Positions 22,851 to 30,321 of a stretch of 64,000 nucleotides of DNA are shown one piece after another. The translations under genes were made by a program, and so were the position numbers. Below the pieces are notes generated by a model, which saw only the letters and a list, made by a program, of their open reading frames with translations, was not told the DNA's origin and ran no database searches. Numbering within the stretch: position 1 is the stretch's first letter; every line of letters starts with the position of its first letter. The DNA comes from Mergibacter septicus (lineage in GTDB: Bacteria; Pseudomonadota; Gammaproteobacteria; Enterobacterales; Pasteurellaceae). The stretch lies in contig NZ_CP022013.1 of NCBI RefSeq assembly GCF_003265225.1, positions 1,025,001 through 1,089,000 of the forward strand, read 5' to 3'.

Positions 22851-23312
22851 CTATTTCACAATCCGTAAATGAGAAAGAGGTTTCTCAGGGCTTGATTTCT
22901 CTGTTACTTCATCTGTTTTTTGTGCTGTAACTTGTTCTTTTTTTAGTACTACTGGTTGTTCAATTTCAACTATATCTTGTTGATAACAAGATTCAGGTTC
23001 AAACATTATTCCATCGGCAGTTTCCCGTGCATAAATTGCGATTGCTGCCCCCATTGGAATTTCAATTTCTCGAATCCGCCCATTAAAACGAGCATTAAAT
23101 GCGATTTTCTCGTTGGTTAATTGAAAGCTTCCCACTGCTGTTGGAGATAAATTCAATACAATTTGCCCCTCTTTAACATATTCTGACGGAACAAAAGTAT
23201 TTGGATAAGTGGCATCCACCACTAAATAAGGTGTAAAACCACTGTCTAATAACCAATCAAAATAAGCCCGGAGTAAATAAGGGCGTTTAGCGACTACTTT
23301 GTTTTTCAACAT
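22851..23312 (-). CDS. sspB: ClpXP adaptor SspB
   Basis: Adaptor that delivers ssrA-tagged proteins to ClpXP. An N-terminal substrate-binding domain (about 1-110, RPYLLRAYFDWLLDSGFTPY) is followed by a low-complexity linker. A short C-terminal ClpX-binding peptide (LSHLRIVK) closes the protein. The start codon overlaps the sspA stop (TAATG), so the two are co-translated. The 153 residues are near normal. Confidence 0.94.
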   Translation of the reverse strand: MLKNKVVAKRPYLLRAYFDWLLDSGFTPYLVVDATYPNTFVPSEYVKEGQIVLNLSPTAVGSFQLTNEKIAFNARFNGRIREIEIPMGAAIAIYARETADGIMFEPESCYQQDIVEIEQPVVLKKEQVTAQKTDEVTEKSSPEKPLSHLRIVK

Positions 23313-23950
23313 TATTTATCATCCGTAAATAAACAAACACCTTCGCTACCTAGCGATTTTTCAAAGCTTTTACGAGCAAAACCTCTTGCCATATAACTTT
23401 TAATTGCTTTACTACCCGCTCCAGTAAATTCAACCCCTAACAGATGTAAACGCCATAACAGTGGTAATAAATAACAATCAACTAAACCAAATTCATCTCC
23501 CATAAAATAATTATGTTGAGAAAATAGCGGGGCAATAGCTAATACTTGTTCCCGCAACTGTTTTACAGCTTGTTGTCTTTCTGGATTATCAAAATTTTCC
23601 TCTTGAGCTAAAAGTGGATACCAATCTTTTTCAATTCGATACATTAATAAGCGGCTTTTAGCTCGTTCAATAGGATAAACAGACATTAATGGTGGGTGTG
23701 GAAAACGTTCATCTAAATATTCAATAATAATTTGTGAATTAAATAATACTAATTCTCGATCAACTAAGGTCGGTAAAGTTCCATAAGGATTCAATTCAAT
23801 TAAGTCTTCAGAAACAGCATTTTTATCCATAACTTCCAACTCATAAGTTACCCCTTTTTCTGCCAAGACAATTCTCACTTGATGGCTATAAATATCATTT
23901 TTATCCGAAAAAAGAGTCATTACTGAACGTTTATTGGCAGAGTTAGTCAT
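23312..23950 (-). CDS. sspA: Stringent starvation protein A
   Basis: RNA-polymerase-associated protein with a glutathione-S-transferase fold, made in stationary phase. The N-terminal thioredoxin-like domain includes SVMTLFSDKNDIYSHQVRIV, followed by an all-helical C-terminal domain. The ATG at 23950 is preferred over the TTG four codons upstream because GGAGG lies just before it. This gives 212 residues, the same as E. coli SspA. In E. coli rplM-rpsI precede sspA; here those genes are 20 kb away. Confidence 0.95.
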   Translation of the reverse strand: MTNSANKRSVMTLFSDKNDIYSHQVRIVLAEKGVTYELEVMDKNAVSEDLIELNPYGTLPTLVDRELVLFNSQIIIEYLDERFPHPPLMSVYPIERAKSRLLMYRIEKDWYPLLAQEENFDNPERQQAVKQLREQVLAIAPLFSQHNYFMGDEFGLVDCYLLPLLWRLHLLGVEFTGAGSKAIKSYMARGFARKSFEKSLGSEGVCLFTDDK

Positions 23951-24120
23951 TTCTTCCTCCAAAGGAAACTAGCATATAATATTTGTAAAGTCGAAATCTC
24001 ATCATTTTTTGATGATTTAGTCATTAATTTTAACACAAAATATACGTTATTGGTTAGGATATAACACTGAATATCAATAAATTTAAAGTGAATTACTTTT
24101 ATTTATCTTATTTAATGAAT

Positions 24121-24152
24121 AATAAGCGATTATTCTCTCAATAACCGCTTAT
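24121..24152 (-). terminator. Probable terminator of the mglBAC operon
   Basis: An inverted repeat (AATAAGCGaTTAT with AATAAcCGCTTAT) lies about 30 bases after the mglC stop. The T-run on the minus strand is weak (TTATTATTC), so confidence is moderate. The rest of the 220-base gap to sspA is AT-rich with nothing recognisable. Confidence 0.5.
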
Positions 24153-24184
24153 CAATAAAAGTTTAAAGACGAAATGATAAAAAG

Positions 24185-25195
24185 TTATTTTTTCTTTGCA
24201 TATTTTAATGAATCTATCGCCACAGCCAAAATAATGATTGTCCCTTTAATAATATATTGCCAGTATGGATTCACGCCAATATAAGTTAATCCGTAGTTAA
24301 TTACGGTAAAAATAATTACACCTGTTACTACACCAATGACTGTTCCAACACCACCAGCAAATGAAACACCTCCAACAACACAAGCTGCAATTGCATCTAA
24401 TTCATACATAAAGCCGAGATTATTAGTCGCACTACCAATCCGTCCTGCTTCAAGCATACCACCAAAGGCATAAAAGACAGCGGCTAAAACATAAACAGCA
24501 ATTAAATTACGTGCAACATTTACACCAGATACACGTGCAGCTTCAGGGTTTCCGCCAATAGCAAAAATATTTTTTCCAAAACGGGTTTTATTCCAAATAA
24601 TCCAAACAATAACGGTCGCAATTAAAGCATAAATAGTTATATAAGATAAACGAAAAGAACCTAAGCGAAAAAAGCCTTGCGCAAAATTAGAGAAAGATTC
24701 ACTAAACCCAGCGATAGGAGACGATCCTACTGCATCATAATAAAGTGAGTTAATTCCATAAATAATAATCATCGTACCTAAGGTTGCAATAAAAGGCGTT
24801 ACATTTAGATAAGCCACCACTAAACCATTCAATAAACCTATTACTGCTCCAACTGCACAAACGATTAAAATCACAACAGGAATAGGCATTTCACCTAAAT
24901 TGGGAAAGACTTTGTTTACATTATCCATTGCTTGCAATAATGTTGCTGAAATCACTGCGGCTAAACCGACTTGACGTCCTGCAGATAAGTCCGTTCCTTG
25001 AGAAACTAAAATCCCTGCCATTCCTAAGGCAATAATTAACCGTACTGAAGATTGGGTTAAAATATTACTCAAGTTGAGTAAACTCAAAAATGTATCATCT
25101 TGTGAAACAATAATACCTAATAAGATTAATAATACAAAATAAATTGCATTTTGCTTGAAGAAATCAAACGATTTTTTACGTTTTAGATCTGCCAT
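24185..25195 (-). CDS. mglC: Galactose/methyl-galactoside ABC transporter permease
   Basis: Inner-membrane permease of the high-affinity galactose importer, forming the channel with MglA. The 336 residues from ATG 25195 equal the E. coli MglC length, so the 36-residue upstream extension is rejected. It has about eight to ten hydrophobic segments and the carbohydrate-uptake-2 signatures GTDLSAGRQVGLAAV and FAIGGNPEAARVSGVNV. It is the last gene of mglBAC. Confidence 0.96.
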   Translation of the reverse strand: MADLKRKKSFDFFKQNAIYFVLLILLGIIVSQDDTFLSLLNLSNILTQSSVRLIIALGMAGILVSQGTDLSAGRQVGLAAVISATLLQAMDNVNKVFPNLGEMPIPVVILIVCAVGAVIGLLNGLVVAYLNVTPFIATLGTMIIIYGINSLYYDAVGSSPIAGFSESFSNFAQGFFRLGSFRLSYITIYALIATVIVWIIWNKTRFGKNIFAIGGNPEAARVSGVNVARNLIAVYVLAAVFYAFGGMLEAGRIGSATNNLGFMYELDAIAACVVGGVSFAGGVGTVIGVVTGVIIFTVINYGLTYIGVNPYWQYIIKGTIIILAVAIDSLKYAKKK

Positions 25196-25223
25196 AATCA
25201 AATTCCTTACGTCTAGATGTTGC

Positions 25224-26738
25224 TTATAAATATTTCGCTGCGAGTTGTAATATTTCTTCTTGTGAAGTTTCAGCGGTATTGACAATACCTGCAACTCTCC
25301 CATTACTCATAACCAGAATACGATCAGTTACGCCCAGTAATTCTGGCATTTCAGATGAAATCATAATAATGCCTTTATCTTTTTTGGCTAACTGTAAAAT
25401 CAATTGATAAATTTCAAATTTTGCACCAACATCAATTCCTCGTGTTGGTTCATCCATCATTAAAATCTCTGGCTGAGTTAATAACCAACGTCCTAAAATC
25501 ACTTTTTGTTGGTTTCCGCCTGACAGTGAGCCTATATGCGTTTTATGCGTTGGTGTTTTTACATTCATTGCATCTATCACCCACTGCGTATCACTTTTCA
25601 TTTTAGCGCCGTTTAACAAGCCTAACTTCCATAAATAAGACTTCATATTAGAAATTAGTGAATTAAACTCAATACTTAAATTTGCATAAATACCAGTTGA
25701 ACGCCTCTCCTCAGTAACTAAAGCAAAACCATGATTAATCGCTTCTAACGCTGTGCGGTTTTTTACCTCTTTTCCTTCTAGCAAAATCGTTCCTGCTGAT
25801 TTTTCTCTGATGCCAAAAATAGTTTCCACAATATCTGTCCGTTTTGCTCCAACTAGTCCAGCAATCCCTAAAATCTCTCCTTTACGTAAATTAAAGCTAA
25901 CATCTTGAATAGAAGGTTGATTTTTAGCAGTTAAATTTTTTACTTCTAAGATAGTTTCTTTCGGAACATTGGTTTTTTCTGGAAAACGCTGGGTTAATTC
26001 TCGTCCTACCATCATTGCCACCAATTTATCCATATTGGTATCTTTGATCGCAACTGTATTTACCCATTTTCCATCTCTTAATATTGTTACTTCATCACAA
26101 ATCTTAAAAATTTCTTCCATTTTGTGTGAAATATAAATAATGCCGCAACCTCTTGCTTTTAACTTAGCGATAATTTTAAATAAATGTTCCACTTCTTTTT
26201 CTGACAATGACGATGTTGGTTCGTCCATAATCACAATTTTGGCGTTGTAGGAGAATGCTTTAGCTATCTCTATCATTTGCATTTGTGAAACAGAGAGATC
26301 CGCTACTTTTTCTTTCGGATCAATCTTAATATCTAACTCATCAAAAATAGCTTTTGTATCTCGATACATTTTGCCATGATCTACCAACCCGCCTTTTACG
26401 GGATAGCGTCCTAACCACAAGTTATCCATTACATTGCGTTGACGAACTAAATTTAACTCTTGGTGAACCATTGAAATGCCGTTTTCTAACGCCTCTTTTG
26501 AGGTTTTAAAATTGACTTCTTTCCCCAGATAAAGGATCTCCCCTTCATCTTTGGTATAAATTCCAAATAAACATTTCAGCAGTGTTGATTTCCCAGCACC
26601 ATTTTCTCCCATTAGTGCATGTACAGAAGAAGAACGTACGACTAAATTAGCCTGATCTAATGCTTTTACACCGGGAAAGGACTTACTGACATTTTTCATT
26701 TCTAACAGGACATCGCTGTTTTGGGTTACCATTTGCAT
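25224..26738 (-). CDS. mglA: Galactose/methyl-galactoside ABC transporter ATPase
   Basis: Tandem-domain ATPase powering galactose import. The first nucleotide-binding half has Walker [13 protein letters not shown] and Walker [11 protein letters not shown]. The second has the degenerate [12 protein letters not shown], signature [14 protein letters not shown] and [12 protein letters not shown], a degenerate second P-loop typical of carbohydrate-uptake-2 ATPases. The ATG at 26738 follows GGTGGATATAAG, so it is preferred to the upstream GTG at 26750, giving 504 residues. A hairpin separates it from mglB. Confidence 0.96.
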   Translation of the reverse strand: MQMVTQNSDVLLEMKNVSKSFPGVKALDQANLVVRSSSVHALMGENGAGKSTLLKCLFGIYTKDEGEILYLGKEVNFKTSKEALENGISMVHQELNLVRQRNVMDNLWLGRYPVKGGLVDHGKMYRDTKAIFDELDIKIDPKEKVADLSVSQMQMIEIAKAFSYNAKIVIMDEPTSSLSEKEVEHLFKIIAKLKARGCGIIYISHKMEEIFKICDEVTILRDGKWVNTVAIKDTNMDKLVAMMVGRELTQRFPEKTNVPKETILEVKNLTAKNQPSIQDVSFNLRKGEILGIAGLVGAKRTDIVETIFGIREKSAGTILLEGKEVKNRTALEAINHGFALVTEERRSTGIYANLSIEFNSLISNMKSYLWKLGLLNGAKMKSDTQWVIDAMNVKTPTHKTHIGSLSGGNQQKVILGRWLLTQPEILMMDEPTRGIDVGAKFEIYQLILQLAKKDKGIIMISSEMPELLGVTDRILVMSNGRVAGIVNTAETSQEEILQLAAKYL

Positions 26739-26756
26739 TCTTATATCCACCCTGTG

Positions 26757-26781
26757 AAAAAGAGAGGGTATATCCCCTCTC
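26757..26781 (-). terminator. Intercistronic terminator-like hairpin between mglB and mglA
   Basis: A 7-bp perfect stem (GAGAGGG at 26762-26768, CCCTCTC at 26775-26781) is followed on the minus strand by TTTTT. It lies in the 66-base mglB-mglA gap. Partial termination or 3'-end protection here would yield more binding protein than ATPase/permease. Confidence 0.7.
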
Positions 26782-26804
26782 CAAATCTATTACTTACTTA
26801 ATCA

Positions 26805-27806
26805 TTATTTCAGAAATGTATCTAAATTCTTTTTAGATACTCCAACATAAGGTATGCGGATATAACGATTGACCATTTGCCACTGCGTTCCATCAGTTGC
26901 TGGTTTTCCATAAGCTAAATTCTTAGCTAATTGCACCACAGCTAACGCTTGATTTGCACCATCATTTAGCACTGTACCAGCCAACTCTCCTTTTTTGATT
27001 AATTGTAATGCTTCTGGTAAAGCATCAACCCCATAAATTGGTAGTTTTTTGCCGTGTGCTTTAGTAGCTTCTAATGCCCCCATTGCCATACTGTCATTAT
27101 TCGCAATGATTACCTCAATTTCACTTGCTTTTGGACTAGATAACCAAGCATCAGTTTTATCTTTTGCTAAAGCTGCATCCCACATTCCTGTATCTAAAAA
27201 TAATTCTTCGACAGGAATACCTTTAATTTGCAATTCTTCAATCACATACTTCGTACGTGCTTCCGCATCAGGATGACCGGGTTCTCCTTTTAAAAGAACA
27301 TACTGAATTTTTCCATCTTTATTTAAATCTAGATCTGGGTTTGCCTGCCATTGTTCAGCAATTAAGTCCCCTTGGATAACGCCTGATTCTTTTGGATCGG
27401 TACCTACATAGTAAGCTTTAGCATAACTATCAATTGCTTTTTGCCCCGGATCTTTATTAAAGAAAATAACTGGTACATCCGCATCTTTTGCTTTTCTAAT
27501 AATCGTTGGTGCTGCAGCAGGATCAACTAAGTTAATTGCAAGAACTTTCACCCCTTTTGCTAACAAGCCATCAACTTGGTCATTTTGAATAGATTGAGCG
27601 TTTTGAGAATCATTCATTAATAAATCAATACCACCGATTTTTTTCGCATCACTGAGAATATCTTTACGCATTAAAGCCATAAAGTTATCATCATATTTAT
27701 AAATTGTTACGCCAATTCGTGGATCTTTTTTAGCATAACTAACAGTGCTTAAACCTAAACCTAGAGCGAGAGATAATGTTAATGCACCAAGTACCGCTTT
27801 CTTCAT
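26805..27806 (-). CDS. mglB: Galactose-binding periplasmic protein
   Basis: Periplasmic binding protein of the mgl importer, also a chemoreceptor ligand in motile relatives. It has a Sec signal peptide ([20 protein letters not shown], cleavage around SYA-KK) and a two-lobe sugar-binding fold starting [21 protein letters not shown] calcium-site region [11 protein letters not shown] is visible. The 333 residues are normal. It is first gene of mglBAC, under a CRP-dependent promoter. Confidence 0.96.
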   Translation of the reverse strand: MKKAVLGALTLSLALGLGLSTVSYAKKDPRIGVTIYKYDDNFMALMRKDILSDAKKIGGIDLLMNDSQNAQSIQNDQVDGLLAKGVKVLAINLVDPAAAPTIIRKAKDADVPVIFFNKDPGQKAIDSYAKAYYVGTDPKESGVIQGDLIAEQWQANPDLDLNKDGKIQYVLLKGEPGHPDAEARTKYVIEELQIKGIPVEELFLDTGMWDAALAKDKTDAWLSSPKASEIEVIIANNDSMAMGALEATKAHGKKLPIYGVDALPEALQLIKKGELAGTVLNDGANQALAVVQLAKNLAYGKPATDGTQWQMVNRYIRIPYVGVSKKNLDTFLK

Positions 27807-27917
27807 AAGAATGTCTCCATAATTTGAATCAGTCTAGAGAAAATAATTTACTTTTATTCAAACAATTTTGAATTTCAATTTATTTAAAGTAGTTACAAAC
27901 AGAAAGTAACTATTTTT

Positions 27918-27960
27918 AGCATACCTATTTTTTAGGCAAAATGATGTGATCTTATTCACA
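27918..27960 (-). promoter_or_regulatory. Class II CRP-dependent promoter of mglBAC
   Basis: A perfect CRP core TGTGA-N6-TCACA occupies 27945-27960 (N6 = TCTTAT). On the minus strand a -10 candidate TATGCT lies at 27923-27918, putting the start near 27911. The CRP centre is then about 41.5 bases upstream, the class II spacing. The transposon inserted 28 bases beyond the CRP site. Confidence 0.8.
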
Positions 27961-27987
27961 AATCTGTTAAAAATGTAACAATCTTAC

Positions 27988-27995
27988 AAAAAATA
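27988..27995. repeat. Target site duplication, left copy (AAAAAATA)
   Basis: Eight bases AAAAAATA directly abut the outer end of the left terminal repeat. The identical octamer abuts the right terminal repeat at 37123-37130. Eight-base duplications are the rule for the IS1595 family. Confidence 0.88.
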
Positions 27996-28020
27996 CGGTA
28001 TTATGTAGCAGTTGCACAAA
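27996..28020 (+). repeat. Left 25-bp terminal inverted repeat of the transposon
   Basis: It begins CGGTATTATG and ends TTGCACAAA. It is the exact reverse complement of 37098-37122. A short subterminal motif (TTAACCG-TTGAAAA) is also shared, with one indel, just inside each repeat. Confidence 0.93.
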
Positions 28021-28051
28021 ACCAAAACTTGAATAATTAACCGTTGAAAAG

Positions 28052-28088
28052 AAAGCCTTTAGCTTAATGATAAGTTAAAGGCTTTTTG
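28052..28088 (+). terminator. Terminator hairpin just inside the left transposon end
   Basis: A 10-bp perfect stem (AAAGCCTTTA with TAAAGGCTTT) with an inner CTTA/TAAG extension is followed by TTTTT on the plus strand. It could stop transcripts entering from the mgl side, or those leaving the passenger gene, since it has A/T-rich flanks on both sides. Confidence 0.7.
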
Positions 28089-28117
28089 ATTTAAAGGGTA
28101 TTGAAGATGTAACTTAC

Positions 28118-28630
28118 TTAAAAAGAAACATCGTCATCAAAATCCCAAACAGGATTTACTTCTTCAGTGGAAGAGGTCTTTTTAGATGTTTTTTTACTGA
28201 CAGAATCTTTTTCCCATAACAAATCTTCCATTACTGGTGGATAGGCAACATTTGCCCTTGCTACAAAATCCGATTGGGTCAGATATTTTCTGATTCGAAC
28301 CGAGCATCGTAGATTACGTTCATCTTCTGCAAAACTCACTTCAATATCTGAGATATTTGGACTTTCATCGCTCTCTGATTCAGAGAGGTTAATTCTAAAC
28401 ACAGCAAGTACAACTTGATTACCTGCAATTTCATACGCTCCATAAAAAGTAAAGAAATCCGAAGGTAGTCGTTCAACATGTTTCGCCATTGAGCTTAAGT
28501 CACTGAATAAGGACATGTAGTTACGCTCAAAGCTCACGTTAGAATAAAGCAAAGCAATCCCTTGCATAAATGCTTGAAAATGCTCGTAAGACATTTTTGT
28601 TAGGTCTGTATTGATTCTTTTTTCAGTCAT
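28118..28630 (-). CDS. Transposon accessory protein with an SSB-like C-terminal tip
   Basis: A 170-residue protein of unknown family. The body (about 1-130) appears to be a mixed helix/strand domain. A low-complexity linker (KKTSKKTSSTEEVNP) leads to the last eight residues DFDDDVSF. SSB of E. coli ends DFDDDIPF, so six of eight match, including the terminal Phe that SSB partners recognise. The ATG at 28630 has AGAGGAT upstream and lies 23 bases after the transposase stop, so it is co-transcribed with the transposase. Inference: it may recruit host SSB-binding proteins (PriA, RecQ, RecO, Pol III chi). No OB-fold is recognisable by eye. Confidence 0.7.
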   Translation of the reverse strand: MTEKRINTDLTKMSYEHFQAFMQGIALLYSNVSFERNYMSLFSDLSSMAKHVERLPSDFFTFYGAYEIAGNQVVLAVFRINLSESESDESPNISDIEVSFAEDERNLRCSVRIRKYLTQSDFVARANVAYPPVMEDLLWEKDSVSKKTSKKTSSTEEVNPVWDFDDDVSF

Positions 28631-28653
28631 TTTGTATCCTCTTTGTTGCAATG

Positions 28654-29727
28654 TTACGCTGCATTTAGGTAGTGTGAATCGTTTGAAGCAGTCAGGCTTG
28701 CTAAACCAAACAATGCTTCGGCTTTTTTATTACCTTGCCAGTACCCTATAAAATCTCGTGATGGCAAGGTGTTTAAGCAACATTTTAGTAATTGCTCAAA
28801 TTTTTCTTTTACACTTTTTCGGCGATTATCTTCTAGCCACGCTATTTCATTGGCATAGAACATCAGATATTTATTGTTCATCTTGTGGTAGATGCCTGTA
28901 ATTGCTCGCCGTAGCCGTGAGAAAAAGGATTCGGCAAGATTATTCGTTATACCGTCAATTGAACAGTATTCTTTCGAATGGCTTACTCGCCATAAATCAT
29001 AATGAAAGGCTAAACTGTCATAAGAAGAATGTTCATCAGTATGAATCCTGCTGTTTGGTTTGACTAAGCGTTGCGTTAAATCCAGTATGTCTTTCGTATT
29101 TTCTTCTTTAACTAAGGCTACAATACTTCTATCAGCTCCTTTCATCACTTCTTGATTAACTGCTCTTTGGCGGAATACCAACACACAAGATTTATCTGCA
29201 CGCTGATAGCATTTCCATCGTCTATCAATACGTTTATGGCGAAAGTTTTTAGGGCGAATATAGTTATTCATGTAAGCCCCATCAATATGAACTTCTCCAC
29301 TTAACGGTGTTAAATCTTTGGCTTTATCAAGGGATTCTCGGAATTTATGCAGCAGTACCCACGCTGTTTTATATTGCACGTTGAGCTTATGTGATAACGT
29401 AATAGCAGATAATCCTTTGCTTTCGGTCGCAAAATAGAAAATTGCCAATACAATTTTACGCAAGGAAAGTTTTGCACCTTGAAAAATAGTGCCTGCTGTA
29501 ATAGAAAAACGATGTTGGCAATGTTTGCACTGCCATTGTTTACGAGTAGAAATGAAATAGGCGTGGTGGCGAGTATGGCAATGCGGACAAATAACATCGT
29601 TCATTTCATCTGCATTTCCCCAACGAGCTTGTTTCAATAGCTGAAAAATTTCGGCATCAGACAAGTTCGCCAAGCTATCTACAGATAGCTGGCGTGCTGC
29701 CGCTGATAACCGAAAATGTTGTGCCAT
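28654..29727 (-). CDS. IS1595-family transposase, copy 1
   Basis: Full-length 357-residue transposase. The N-terminal zinc ribbon has C47/C50 (CPHC) and C67/C70 (CKHC). A helix-turn-helix-like region (LSAITLSHKLNVQYKTAWVLLHK) follows. The DDE/N-type catalytic core is visible as HIDG (D149), HTDE (D231) and NNLAESFFSR (N263, E266). The gene is intact. It points toward the left transposon end and is followed by the SSB-tail gene. Identity to the second transposase is moderate and spread over the full length, so the two are not recent duplicates. Confidence 0.92.
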   Translation of the reverse strand: MAQHFRLSAAARQLSVDSLANLSDAEIFQLLKQARWGNADEMNDVICPHCHTRHHAYFISTRKQWQCKHCQHRFSITAGTIFQGAKLSLRKIVLAIFYFATESKGLSAITLSHKLNVQYKTAWVLLHKFRESLDKAKDLTPLSGEVHIDGAYMNNYIRPKNFRHKRIDRRWKCYQRADKSCVLVFRQRAVNQEVMKGADRSIVALVKEENTKDILDLTQRLVKPNSRIHTDEHSSYDSLAFHYDLWRVSHSKEYCSIDGITNNLAESFFSRLRRAITGIYHKMNNKYLMFYANEIAWLEDNRRKSVKEKFEQLLKCCLNTLPSRDFIGYWQGNKKAEALFGLASLTASNDSHYLNAA

Positions 29728-29738
29728 AGAAACAAAAA

Positions 29739-29807
29739 TCCCTTCATTAGAACTCTGAATTTTTCAAGCCTTTTTAGGCTTAAAAAGGCAAAGTCATAAT
29801 GAAGGGA
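29739..29807 (-). promoter_or_regulatory. Hairpin leader of transposase copy 1 that contains the ribosome binding site
   Basis: An 11-bp perfect repeat (TCCCTTCATTA at 29739-29749, TAATGAAGGGA at 29797-29807) encloses a smaller AAGCC/GGCTT hairpin (29766-29781). On the minus strand the 3' arm TAATGAAGGGA is followed by TTTTTG and then, 6 bases later, the ATG. The stem thus looks like a terminator and also hides the AAGGGA ribosome binding site. Such leaders keep transposase low when transcripts enter from outside (known for IS10-like elements). Confidence 0.65.
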
Positions 29808-29825
29808 CTATTCTCTGTGGGCAAA

Positions 29826-29854
29826 AAGATATTATTTTATAGGGTGCTTGTCAA
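29826..29854 (-). promoter_or_regulatory. Candidate promoter of transposase copy 1
   Basis: A TTGACA box (29854-29849) and TATCTT (29831-29826) are separated by 17 bases on the minus strand. Two further TTGACA motifs on the same strand lie upstream (29871-29866, 29936-29931), part of a TGTCAAG repeat cluster. I found nothing else in the 280-base stretch between the two transposase genes. Confidence 0.5.
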
Positions 29855-30006
29855 GCGTTTTCTTTTGTCAAGTGCTTTTTGAAATTTTCTGCATTTTTGA
29901 ATATAGCGAGTGCCAAAAAGGTCTTAGTTCTGTCAAGAGAAATTTTTTGACAAGTTTAATTGATGATATTTTAAACACCTTGAGTGATTATCTTAAGTGG
30001 CTTATT

Positions 30007-30159
30007 CTATAATTTAGACGTACTACTTTGGAGGATTTTATCAGGATTTTCCCGACGGTTGGCTTTTAAAAGTTGCAAGGCTTCGTCTTCACTTAAACGA
30101 AAGATCTGTTTTAGATTTAAATTTTTAGATTTGCTTGAAAGCAGATAATGCTGCGCCAT
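30007..30159 (-). pseudogene. N-terminal stub of a third IS1595-type transposase
   Basis: Fifty codons beginning MAQHYLLSSKSKNL, aligning with the first 40 residues of the two full transposases (MAQHF.LSS...LSD.....LL...R). After NPDKI similarity stops and the frame ends at TAG, before the zinc ribbon. The start codon, AAGGA ribosome binding site and a small hairpin (30167-30182, CCTTG/CAAGG) are kept, so the leader resembles that of copy 1. It is probably a deletion remnant. Confidence 0.75.
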
Positions 30160-30206
30160 AAGTATTCCTTGTGTGTACAAGGTACTCAAAGCTAAACGCT
30201 AGGCAC

Positions 30207-30238
30207 AAAAAATCGCCCACCTGAATTTTCAGGTCGGC
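30207..30238 (-). terminator. Minus-strand terminator upstream of the restriction gene
   Basis: The stem 30215-30238 (GCC-c-ACCTGAA with TTCAGGT-c-GGC, 2-base loop, one mismatch) is followed on the minus strand by GATTTTTTG. It would stop antisense transcripts leaving the restriction-modification module before the transposase stub. Confidence 0.7.
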
Positions 30239-30321
30239 TCAAAACGTTCTGTAGCTCTTGTCGATATATGTTATATTATTTATATGTTGTTTGTAACAGA
30301 ATTTCGGCAGGAGGTTACATT

